Below are positions 51,813-59,415 of a DNA stretch of 64,000 bases, piece after piece. Within the stretch, counting starts at the first letter, position 1, and each line of letters opens with the position of its first letter. The position numbers and the translations under genes were made by a program. The notes under the pieces were generated by a model, which was given only the letters and a program-made list of their open reading frames with translations, was not told the origin of the DNA and made no database searches. The DNA comes from F23-D06 sp045116675 (GTDB lineage Bacteria > Bacteroidota > Bacteroidia > Bacteroidales > WCHB1-69): contig JBGUMF010000017.1 in NCBI GenBank assembly GCA_045116675.1, positions 1 through 64,000 of the forward strand, in the 5' to 3' direction.

Positions 51813-52319
51813 TTAATTGTTTTTCTTAATAATCAATACACCGTCGGTTTTCAGGTTCTTGTTGTCGTCGAGGAACGGCACGATGAGGTTAACATCCTCT
51901 TGGGTGGCCTTGCGGTAGTTGATGTAGTTGGCCGGGTAGCCCGTCACGGTCACTTCGATGTATTTCAGGTCCTCGCTGGGCGTGATTTCAAACGTGGGCG
52001 TGATGATGTCGTCAGCCTGATGTTGTTTCAACGCGGCAGCCATGGTGTTTTTCTTCCACGTGAGCACAATGCCCGCCTCGCGGTTGTTGTTCACGTCGTC
52101 CATGATGGAGATCACATCTCTTTTGCTGAGTGTGTTCTCAAATTTTGCTGTATAGGAAATCTTGGTGGGGTTGATTTTCATGTCGGCCACCACCGGGGTG
52201 ATAAACCCGGCCCGCATGGGTTCCACATAGCGTGCCGTGGACTCACGATAAGTGTATATGGCGGAACACGACGACAGCAGGATTGCTACCAGCAGAAACA
52301 AAGGGAAACATTTTTTCAT
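51813..52319 (-). CDS. Lipoprotein, hypothetical
   Basis: A 168-residue lipoprotein: MKKCFPLFLLVAILLSSCSA, lipid on Cys18. The mature part (YVEPMRAGFITPVVADMKIN, SKRDVISIMDDVNNNREAGI, YIEVTVTGYPANYINYRKAT) matches a small Bacteroidetes family of unknown function. First gene of a leftward three-gene envelope operon with the barrel and Fn3-like proteins. Confidence 0.75.
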   Translation of the reverse strand: MKKCFPLFLLVAILLSSCSAIYTYRESTARYVEPMRAGFITPVVADMKINPTKISYTAKFENTLSKRDVISIMDDVNNNREAGIVLTWKKNTMAAALKQHQADDIITPTFEITPSEDLKYIEVTVTGYPANYINYRKATQEDVNLIVPFLDDNKNLKTDGVLIIKKNN

Positions 52320-52388
52320 AAGATTGGATTTAAATGGATATATGTTGATATTTTGGGTTAAAAACAAAAAATCATTCAATAGAGTGGG

Positions 52389-52397
52389 GCAAAGATA
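52389..52397 (-). promoter_or_regulatory. Promoter -7 box for the three-gene envelope operon
   Basis: TATCTTTGC on the minus strand, 69 bases before the lipoprotein ATG at 52319. Confidence 0.6.
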
Positions 52398-52419
52398 CAA
52401 TTTTTAAATAGAAAAACAA

Positions 52420-53298
52420 TTAAAAATTATGTTTCCATTCAAAAATCACCGGTTCCACCGTGTATCCTTTTTTCCGCAGCATGGCTATCAGGCCCTTGTC
52501 GCCGCCCAGATGTGCGGCTCCGACGGCGCAGAACAGCGTGTGTTTCTTGGCCAAGGCTTCGAATTTTTTCCTCATTACCACGTTACGTTTGTCAAGGAGT
52601 GCAGTGTTGAATTCGCCTGGCAAAGCTGTATCGGCAAAAAAACGCATCATCGCATCGAAGTCGAAGGCAAGGTAGGCATGCAGCAGCGAGTCGTACATCT
52701 TTTCACTCTCGTCTGCGGGCTCGTCCACCACCTTCATCAGCATGTCAATTTGCTGGTCCAGTGGTAGGGCATCCAGCGCCTTTATCTGATCGGCATAGTT
52801 CTCCACCCCAAAACAGAGCTTCCCCTGGCTGCGGGCCTGCTGCAGGAAGTAGAGATCCAACGCCGTCTCCTGGTCGGTAGGCATAGAGGCCTGTTCCAGG
52901 GCGCTGCTCAGAAACATAGGCTTCATCGTGTTCAGGAAAATCACACTCGTCCCGATGCGGGCCTTGCAGAAGCTGTCCAAACGGGCGAAGTCCTCCTTCG
53001 GCAGTATGCCCGAAAGTGTTTTCCCCTTAGGCAGATACATACTCTCCTGTACCTGTTTTATGTCCAGCTCGTCCATCAGAACCTCCATGGCAAAGGCCTC
53101 ACAGGAGGCAAACGCCCGGTATACGGTGCTGTCGAAGTTGAACACCCGCTGGTCCTGAATGTGGATGGTGCCGTACAGGTAGGAAGGGTTCTTGAGCGAC
53201 TTGCCGCTCACCTTCCATAACAGCGATTGTGAAAAGGCCGTCGTCACCGCGAGCATTGCGATGCACAGCGTCAGTAAAATGTTTTTATTCAGATGCAT
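52420..53298 (-). CDS. TraB/GumN-family protein
   Basis: A 292-residue exported protein. MHLNKNILLTLCIAMLAVTT ending AFS is the signal peptide. The family marks are SYLYGTIHIQDQRVF (GxxH), FAMEVLMDELD (conserved Glu) and FCAVGAAHLGGDKGLIAMLR then KKGYTVEP near the end. TraB/GumN proteins are related to the Tiki metalloproteases; the conserved His and Glu residues are present, so metal-dependent peptidase activity is possible but unproven. Start at 53298 chosen for the clean signal peptide. Confidence 0.87.
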   Translation of the reverse strand: MHLNKNILLTLCIAMLAVTTAFSQSLLWKVSGKSLKNPSYLYGTIHIQDQRVFNFDSTVYRAFASCEAFAMEVLMDELDIKQVQESMYLPKGKTLSGILPKEDFARLDSFCKARIGTSVIFLNTMKPMFLSSALEQASMPTDQETALDLYFLQQARSQGKLCFGVENYADQIKALDALPLDQQIDMLMKVVDEPADESEKMYDSLLHAYLAFDFDAMMRFFADTALPGEFNTALLDKRNVVMRKKFEALAKKHTLFCAVGAAHLGGDKGLIAMLRKKGYTVEPVIFEWKHNF

Positions 53299-53321
53299 AA
53301 AAAAGAAAGATATTTTAACAG

Positions 53322-53352
53322 GCAAAGATAATTATTTTTTTTATACTTTTGC
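53322..53352. promoter_or_regulatory. Divergent promoter pair
   Basis: TATCTTTGC on the minus strand (53322-53330) serves the TraB/GumN gene; TACTTTTGC on the plus strand (53344-53352) serves the small lipoprotein gene at 53397. Confidence 0.65.
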
Positions 53353-53396
53353 GGCGCGAAAAATGACATTTACTAACCCATTAAAATTTAAAAAAA

Positions 53397-53609
53397 ATGA
53401 AGAAAGTATTATGCATCTGCGCAGCTGGATTAATGATTGCTGCTCTCTCCACCTCTTGCAACAAGAAATGCGAATGCAAAACCTATGCTGCTGGTGTTGT
53501 GGTTACCACCAACACGATGGAGCTTGACAATGGTAAAAAATGTGCTGACTACACGGTGCTCGCTTCTGAAGATCCGAAAACCGGTGTTGAGTGCAAGAGT
53601 ACGCTTTAA
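53397..53609 (+). CDS. Very small cysteine-rich lipoprotein
   Basis: A 70-residue protein: signal and lipobox MKKVLCICAAGLMIAALSTS then Cys21, followed by a mature part of ~50 residues with four more cysteines (NKKCECKTYAAG, KKCADYTV, GVECKSTL). Pairs of cysteines suggest disulfides in the periplasm or on the surface. It has its own promoter and terminator, so it is a single-gene unit and could be highly expressed. No known family. Confidence 0.78.
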   Translation: MKKVLCICAAGLMIAALSTSCNKKCECKTYAAGVVVTTNTMELDNGKKCADYTVLASEDPKTGVECKSTL

Positions 53610-53663
53610 TCCAGTCGTACAAAGATCATCCTGCGTAACCGAATCCGGTTGTGCGGGCAAACG

Positions 53664-53698
53664 AAAAAAAACACTGCAAATCCTGCAGTGTTTTTTTT
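53664..53698 (+). terminator. Strong intrinsic terminator
   Basis: ACACTGCA-AATCC-TGCAGTGT with an A-run before and eight or more T after. It ends the small lipoprotein unit and, being symmetrical, can also stop leftward transcription. Confidence 0.9.
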
Positions 53699-53726
53699 AT
53701 TTTGCTTGTCAGAAAAGATTCTGCGT

Positions 53727-54785
53727 TCACCCCCGGATTACCTGTGCGGCGGCCATATAGGGTGAGATGCGCTTTTCGCGGATGAGCGGTAGCAGGCGCT
53801 CGATTTCACGCGCCTTGTTGGCATCGGTGTAGAAGTCATTCTGCAAGGTGAAATTAATCCAATTGTAGAAGATGTTGACATTCTGCTCGGTACGGTTTTT
53901 CTCGAAATAGCCGTTCTGCTTGGTCAGTGCTTCGTATTGCTGGATCATGTTCCACACCTTGTCAATGGCGAAGCCTTCGAGGGCGGAGCACACCTCCACG
54001 GGGACATCCCATTGGCTTTCGTTTTTGGGAAACAATTTCAGCGCAGCACGGTATTGGGCCTGCGCACCCACGGCCTTGGCCTTGTTGTCGCCGTCGGCTT
54101 TGTTGATGATGAGGCCGTCGGCCATCTCCATGATGCCGCGCTTGATGCCCTGTAGCTCGTCGCCGGCACCCGCCAGCATGAGGAGCAGGAAGAAGTCCAC
54201 CATGGATTTGACCACGGTTTCCGACTGGCCCACACCTACCGTTTCCACCAAGATGACATCAAAGCCGGCGGCTTCGCATAAGATGATGGTCTCGCGGGTT
54301 TTGCGGGCCACGCCGCCTAAGGTGCTGCCCGATGGCGAAGGGCGGATGAAGGCGTCAGGGTCCACCGACAGGGCTTCCATGCGGGTCTTGTCGCCTAAGA
54401 TGCTGCCCTTGGTGCGCTCGCTGGAGGGGTCGATGGCGAGCACCGCCAGCTTGTGGCCCATGCCGGTAAGCATCTTGCCGAAGGATTCAATGAAGGTGCT
54501 CTTTCCAACTCCCGGCACGCCGGTGATGCCGATGCGCAGGGAATGGCCGGAGTGGGGGAGACAACGCTCGATAATGGCCTGGGCCATTGACAGATGGTCG
54601 GGGTTGGCGCTCTCAATCATGGTGATGGCTTGGCTGAGGATGACGCGCTCGCCGCGGAGGATGCCCTCCACGTAGTCGTCCACCGACAGCACGCGCCGTT
54701 TCCGCCGCACTAAGTGCGGGTTCACCTGCTCGGGCTGCTCAATGCCGGCCCGCTCCGTCAATGCCGATTGGAAATTGTCTTCCAT
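53727..54785 (-). CDS. meaB: Methylmalonyl-CoA mutase-associated GTPase
   Basis: A 352-residue G3E GTPase of the MeaB/ArgK group that guards methylmalonyl-CoA mutase and its B12 cofactor. P-loop GVPGVGKS is at 89-96; AIDPSSERTKGSILGDKTRM and DVILVETVGVGQSE are family motifs; INKADGDNK gives base specificity. Its presence implies a B12-dependent succinate-propionate route, usual in this order. It follows lon by six bases. Confidence 0.93.
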   Translation of the reverse strand: MEDNFQSALTERAGIEQPEQVNPHLVRRKRRVLSVDDYVEGILRGERVILSQAITMIESANPDHLSMAQAIIERCLPHSGHSLRIGITGVPGVGKSTFIESFGKMLTGMGHKLAVLAIDPSSERTKGSILGDKTRMEALSVDPDAFIRPSPSGSTLGGVARKTRETIILCEAAGFDVILVETVGVGQSETVVKSMVDFFLLLMLAGAGDELQGIKRGIMEMADGLIINKADGDNKAKAVGAQAQYRAALKLFPKNESQWDVPVEVCSALEGFAIDKVWNMIQQYEALTKQNGYFEKNRTEQNVNIFYNWINFTLQNDFYTDANKAREIERLLPLIREKRISPYMAAAQVIRG

Positions 54786-54791
54786 AATTGC

Positions 54792-57209
54792 TTATTTTCC
54801 AAAATTATATGCTACGGCATCCTTCATGGAGGAGAAGTAGTGGAAACGCATTCCCTCGATGAAGTTCTCCTTGATGTCTTCGATGTCCTTGCGGTTTTCT
54901 TCCGACATGACGATGTCGTAAATGCCGCTGCGCTTGGCGGCGAGGATTTTCTCCTTGATGCCGCCCACGGGCAGCAGTTTGCCCCGCAGGGTGATCTCGC
55001 CGGTCATGGCAATCTTGTCGCGAAGTGTCTTTTGGGTGAAGGCGGAGATCAGGGCGGTAAGGATGGTGATGCCGGCGGAGGGTCCGTCTTTTGGGGTGGC
55101 ACCTTCGGGCACGTGCACATGCACTTTCAGCCGTTCGAAAACGGCTGGGTCGATGCGGAACTCGCGGGCATGGGCCTTGAGGAACTCATAGGCAATGGTG
55201 GCCGACTCCTTCATCACGTCGCCGAGGTTGCCGGTCATGGTGAGCTCGCCCTTGCCGGGGGAGGTTAGCGCCTCCACGAAGAGGATCTCGCCGCCCACGG
55301 CGGTCCAGGCCAGACCGGTGGCCACGCCGGGCACAGTGTTGTCGAAGGCCTTCTCCAGCTGGAAGATGGGTGATCCGAGCATCTCTTTGAGGTCGCCGGA
55401 ATTGACTTTTTTCTCAATAGTGCCTTCCTGCACCAGCTGGGCGGCACGCTTGCGGATGATCTTCGCCACGGTACGCTCCAGGGTACGCACGCCCGACTCC
55501 CGCGTGTATTCGCTGATGATGTGCTCTACGGTCTTGTCGGGGATCTGAAGCTGCTTCTTGTCCAAACCGTTCTCCTTGAGCTGCTTGGGGATAAGATGAT
55601 GCTTGGCGATTTGGAGCTTTTCCTCGGCCAGGTATCCGGGTATCTCGATGATCTCCATACGGTCGCGGAGGGCCGGATGTACGTTTCCGATGTCGTTGGC
55701 GGTGGCAATGAAGAGCACCCTCGAAAGGTCAAAGGAGGTCTCCAAGTAGTTGTCGTAGAAAGCGTTGTTCTGTTCGGGGTCCATCACCTCTAATAAAGCC
55801 GCCGAAGGGTCGCCTTGCACATTCATGCCCGTAATCTTGTCGATTTCGTCCAGCACGAAGACAGGGTTGGCGAAGCCGGCCTTGCGCATGTTCTGGATGA
55901 TACGGCCGGGCATGGCTCCGATGTAGGTCTTGCGGTGCCCGCGGATTTCCGATTCGTCACGCAAACCGCCTAAGGAGACGCGCACATACTTGCGGCCGAG
56001 GGCGGCGGCGATGGACTTGCCTAAGGATGTCTTGCCCACGCCCGGAGGTCCGGCCAGACAGAGAATCGGCGATTTCATGTCGCCCTTCAGTTTCAGCACG
56101 GCCAAATACTCGATGATGCGCTCCTTGACCTTGTCCAGACCGTAATGGTCATGGTCAAGGGTCTTGCGGGCCTTGGCCAGGTCGAAGTTGTCTTTGCTGT
56201 ATTCGTTCCAGGGCAGGTCCACCAACAGCTCCAGGTAGTTGAGCTGCACGGAGTAATCAGGAGCCATGGAGTTGGTGCGTTGCAGTTTTTCTAGTTCTTT
56301 GTTGAAAAGGTCGGCGGTTTCCTTGTTCCATTTTTTCTTGGCGGCACGCTCCTTCAGGGAGGCATAGTCCTTTTCGGATGGTGACCCGCCTAACTCCTCT
56401 TGTATGGTCTTTATCTGCTGGTTCAGGAAATATTCGCGTTGCTGTTTGTCCAGTTCCTGTCGCGATTTGTCCTGGATTTGGTTTTTCAGTTCGATAATCT
56501 GGAGGTCGCGGTGCAGCAGTTTGAGGATCTGCTTGGCACTATCCACGATGTCGTTGTTCTCCAGAATCTGCTGTTTCTCATCTACGGAGACGGAGAGGTT
56601 GGAGGCCAGGAAGTTGAGCAGGAAAACATGGCTTTCGATATTCTTGAGGGCGAAAGAGGCCTCGCGGGGGAGGTTGGGCGACAGCTTCATCATGCGGGTG
56701 GCCGTGTCCTTAATGGTGGAAATCAGAGCTTTGAAGTTCCGATGTTCGGTAATTCGTTTGTCGAAGTCGTTGGAGTTGAAGGGGATGGCGGAGCATTTGA
56801 AGTAGGGCTCGGTCTGGGTGAGGTCTTGGATGATGAAGCGGCGCACGCCCTGCACGATGATGGTCACGCCGCCGTCGGGCATGGTGATGTATTTGAGGAT
56901 GTGTGCCATCGTGCCCACGCGGTAAAGGTCGTCGAGGGTGGGCTCTTCCACCTCGTTGGTGCGTTGGGCCACCACGCCGATAGGCTCGGAGGTGCGGGAG
57001 TAGTCCTGCGCCAGCCGGATGGACTTGGTGCGTCCCACGTTGATGGGGATAACCATACCGGGAAAGAGGAGGGTATTACGGAGAGGCAGCAGGGCAATCT
57101 CCTCGGGAATATCCTCCTGACGAAGTTTGATTTCGTCGTCAAGAGAGAATAACGGGATGAAGTTCGCCTCGTTGCCCATAAATTCTTCAAGCAGTGATAT
57201 GTCTTTCAT
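54792..57209 (-). CDS. lon: ATP-dependent protease Lon
   Basis: An 805-residue LonA protease that degrades misfolded and regulatory proteins, including antitoxins in several systems. The N-domain (~35-240) is followed by the AAA+ module (Walker A GPPGVGKT, 387-394) and the protease domain with catalytic Ser711 (PKDGPSAG) and Lys754 (GGIKEK). All key residues are present and the length is normal. Its links to the two or more toxin-antitoxin sets in this window are by function only. Confidence 0.97.
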   Translation of the reverse strand: MKDISLLEEFMGNEANFIPLFSLDDEIKLRQEDIPEEIALLPLRNTLLFPGMVIPINVGRTKSIRLAQDYSRTSEPIGVVAQRTNEVEEPTLDDLYRVGTMAHILKYITMPDGGVTIIVQGVRRFIIQDLTQTEPYFKCSAIPFNSNDFDKRITEHRNFKALISTIKDTATRMMKLSPNLPREASFALKNIESHVFLLNFLASNLSVSVDEKQQILENNDIVDSAKQILKLLHRDLQIIELKNQIQDKSRQELDKQQREYFLNQQIKTIQEELGGSPSEKDYASLKERAAKKKWNKETADLFNKELEKLQRTNSMAPDYSVQLNYLELLVDLPWNEYSKDNFDLAKARKTLDHDHYGLDKVKERIIEYLAVLKLKGDMKSPILCLAGPPGVGKTSLGKSIAAALGRKYVRVSLGGLRDESEIRGHRKTYIGAMPGRIIQNMRKAGFANPVFVLDEIDKITGMNVQGDPSAALLEVMDPEQNNAFYDNYLETSFDLSRVLFIATANDIGNVHPALRDRMEIIEIPGYLAEEKLQIAKHHLIPKQLKENGLDKKQLQIPDKTVEHIISEYTRESGVRTLERTVAKIIRKRAAQLVQEGTIEKKVNSGDLKEMLGSPIFQLEKAFDNTVPGVATGLAWTAVGGEILFVEALTSPGKGELTMTGNLGDVMKESATIAYEFLKAHAREFRIDPAVFERLKVHVHVPEGATPKDGPSAGITILTALISAFTQKTLRDKIAMTGEITLRGKLLPVGGIKEKILAAKRSGIYDIVMSEENRKDIEDIKENFIEGMRFHYFSSMKDAVAYNFGK

Positions 57210-57226
57210 CTATATTGTGTTAGAAT

Positions 57227-57264
57227 AAAAAAACTGACCTCTTTTGACAAGCAAAAAAGGTCAG
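57227..57264 (-). terminator. Intrinsic terminator after rpmE2
   Basis: On the minus strand CTGACCTTTTTTG and CAAAAGAGGTCAG pair, followed by seven T. Curiously, TAnnTTTG-type boxes lie at 57264-57272 and 57273-57280, so a lon transcript would start at or just before the same hairpin. Confidence 0.7.
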
Positions 57265-57289
57265 CAAAAGTACAAAAATATTATGGATA

Positions 57290-57559
57290 TTATTTGTTCT
57301 TGTTTGTGTCGAGGTGACGGGCGTATTTGTTGCGGAATTTATCCACACGGCCTGCGGTGTCAACCAATTTCATCTTACCCGTGAAGAAGGGGTGAGATGT
57401 GTTAGAAATCTCTAATTTTACCAGCGGATATTCATTTCCGTCTTCCCACTGAATCGTGTCTTTTGTAGCAACGGTGGACTTGGTCAAGAAAGCGTAATCG
57501 TTTGACATGTCCTTAAATACGACCGTTCTATACTCTTTTGGATGGATACCTTTTTTCAT
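57290..57559 (-). CDS. rpmE2: 50S ribosomal protein L31, type B
   Basis: An 89-residue L31. MKKGIHPKEYRTVVFKDMSN and PFFTGKMKLVDTAGRVDKFR then NKYA are the family motifs. It contains no cysteine, so it is the zinc-free (C-minus) form, longer than the zinc form. In many bacteria this version replaces the zinc-binding one in zinc shortage, but Bacteroidetes often carry only this type. Own promoter and terminator. Confidence 0.96.
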   Translation of the reverse strand: MKKGIHPKEYRTVVFKDMSNDYAFLTKSTVATKDTIQWEDGNEYPLVKLEISNTSHPFFTGKMKLVDTAGRVDKFRNKYARHLDTNKNK

Positions 57560-57595
57560 TTTATCTATTGTTTTTGTTGCCTAAAAAATTGGAGT

Positions 57596-57604
57596 GCAAA
57601 AATA
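57596..57604 (-). promoter_or_regulatory. Promoter -7 box for rpmE2
   Basis: TATTTTTGC on the minus strand, 36 bases before the rpmE2 ATG. Confidence 0.65.
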
Positions 57605-57664
57605 CACTTTTTTTGAATTAAATCAAGTAGTTGCGTTTTTTTTATTTCCACAGGGAAAAAAGGC

Positions 57665-58174
57665 TCAGTTTGTCTTGAATTTATAGGTGTCGATGGCGGC
57701 GAGGTCGGCGTTGGCCTTGACGATTTTCTGTTTGAGGTTTTCCTTGTGGCGGATCACCTTCTCGCGCATGGCGGGGTCGCCGGTAGCGAGGATCTGCATG
57801 GCGAGGATGGCGGCGTTCTGCGCCCCGTTGATGGCCACGGTGGCCACGGGTATGCCTGGCGGCATCTGCAGCATGGCGAGGGCGGCATCCACCCCCTCCA
57901 GCGACGACTTGATGGGCACTCCGATAACCGGCAGGGGAGTCATGGCGGCGATCACACCCGGCAGATGCGCGGCCATGCCGGCACCCGCGATGATGACCTC
58001 CACGCCCCGCGTGTGCGCCTTCTTGGCATATTCGGCCACCTCGTCGGGCGTGCGGTGCGCCGACAAGGCCAGCACCTCAAAGGGTATTTCGTTGCTCTCC
58101 AGGAATTTGAAAGCAGCCTCCATGACCGGAAGGTCTGATGTGCTGCCCATGATGATGCTTACTCGTGCGTTCAT
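57665..58174 (-). CDS. purE: N5-carboxyaminoimidazole ribonucleotide mutase
   Basis: A 169-residue class I PurE, purine pathway. RVSIIMGSTSDLPVMEAAFK, VLALSAHRTPDEV and IAGAGMAAHLPGVIAAMT with PVIGVPI are all present, including the active-site Ser/Asp/His set. The start at MNARVS (58174) fits other PurE proteins; the longer frame reads into the promoter region. purK is not next to it. Confidence 0.95.
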   Translation of the reverse strand: MNARVSIIMGSTSDLPVMEAAFKFLESNEIPFEVLALSAHRTPDEVAEYAKKAHTRGVEVIIAGAGMAAHLPGVIAAMTPLPVIGVPIKSSLEGVDAALAMLQMPPGIPVATVAINGAQNAAILAMQILATGDPAMREKVIRHKENLKQKIVKANADLAAIDTYKFKTN

Positions 58175-58252
58175 ATCTGTGCTTTTTACGTGTGTGATTT
58201 GTTCGTTCTTTTTTGGCATAACTTTTGCCAAAAGCACCCGTTAATCGGGCCT

Positions 58253-58295
58253 GCAAAGATAATATTAAAAAACGGAAATTTAATCGTATCTTTGC
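58253..58295. promoter_or_regulatory. Divergent promoters for purE and prfA
   Basis: TATCTTTGC occurs on the minus strand at 58253-58261 (purE) and on the plus strand at 58287-58295 (prfA). The purE leader contains a small CCCG-TTAAT-CGGG hairpin. Confidence 0.7.
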
Positions 58296-58319
58296 CGCCG
58301 AATTTAGAAAGGACTTTTT

Positions 58320-59399
58320 ATGAACGATTTACTTGGAAAATTGGAACTTATCTACCAACGTTGGCTGCAGATTGGCGAGGATATCACCAAACCCGATGCC
58401 ATGTCGGATATGAAGAAGTTTATCAAGATGAGCAAGGACTATAAGGACTTGCAGGCGGTGGTGGATGCATATAAGAAATACAAGGATGTGATTGGCAATA
58501 TTGCCAACGCCAAGGAGATATTGGCCAATGAGAAGGATGAAGAATTCCGCGAGATGGCCAAGCTGGAGCTGGACACGTTCCAGGCTGAGAAGGACCAGTT
58601 GGAAGAGGACATCCGTTTCCTGCTGCTGCCTTCCGACCCGCAGGACAGCAAGAATGCCCAGATGGAGATCCGCGCCGGCACCGGTGGCGACGAGGCCAGC
58701 ATCTTCGCCGGCGACCTTTTCCGTATGTATCAGCATTATTGTGACAAGAAAGGCTGGAAGATAGAGGTCCTTTCCATGACGGAAGGCACGGTGGGCGGTT
58801 ACAAGGAGATTGACTTTGCCGTGAATGGTGAGGGCGTGTATGGCATCATGAAGTATGAATCCGGCGTGCACCGCGTGCAGCGTGTGCCGCAGACGGAATC
58901 GCAGGGCCGCGTGCACACATCCGCCGCTTCTGTGGTGGTGCTGCCCGAGGCCGATGAGTTTGATGTGGATCTGAAACAGAGCGACATCAAGAAGGAGACG
59001 TTCTGCGCTTCTGGTCCTGGCGGCCAGTGCGTCAACACGACCTATTCCGCCGTGCGCCTCACCCACATCCCCACGGGCATCGTGGTCTCCATCCAGGATG
59101 AGAAATCCCAAATCAAGAACCTCGAAAAGGCTATGCGCGTGCTGCGTACCCGTCTTTTTGAAATGGAATACAAAAAATACCTGGACGAAATCGCTTCCAA
59201 ACGGAAGACAATGGTCTCCACCGGCGACCGTTCCGCCAAGATCCGCACCTACAACTATCCGCAAAACCGCGTGACTGACCACCGCATCAATTTCACGATG
59301 TACAATCTGGCCAATTTCATGAACGGCGATATCGAGGAGGTGCTGCAAGCCCTGCAGGTGGCCGAGAATGCCGAACGCCTGAAGGAGGCGGTGGAATAA
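58320..59399 (+). CDS. prfA: Peptide chain release factor 1
   Basis: A 359-residue class I release factor for UAA/UAG. The GGQ motif that triggers peptide release is at 234-236 (SGPGGQCVNTT), and RVPQTESQGRVHTSAASVVV is the neighbouring signature. No in-frame TGA frameshift site is present, which separates it from prfB. Length and all landmarks are normal. Confidence 0.95.
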   Translation: MNDLLGKLELIYQRWLQIGEDITKPDAMSDMKKFIKMSKDYKDLQAVVDAYKKYKDVIGNIANAKEILANEKDEEFREMAKLELDTFQAEKDQLEEDIRFLLLPSDPQDSKNAQMEIRAGTGGDEASIFAGDLFRMYQHYCDKKGWKIEVLSMTEGTVGGYKEIDFAVNGEGVYGIMKYESGVHRVQRVPQTESQGRVHTSAASVVVLPEADEFDVDLKQSDIKKETFCASGPGGQCVNTTYSAVRLTHIPTGIVVSIQDEKSQIKNLEKAMRVLRTRLFEMEYKKYLDEIASKRKTMVSTGDRSAKIRTYNYPQNRVTDHRINFTMYNLANFMNGDIEEVLQALQVAENAERLKEAVE

Positions 59400-59415
59400 T
59401 CCGGATACCTATTTA

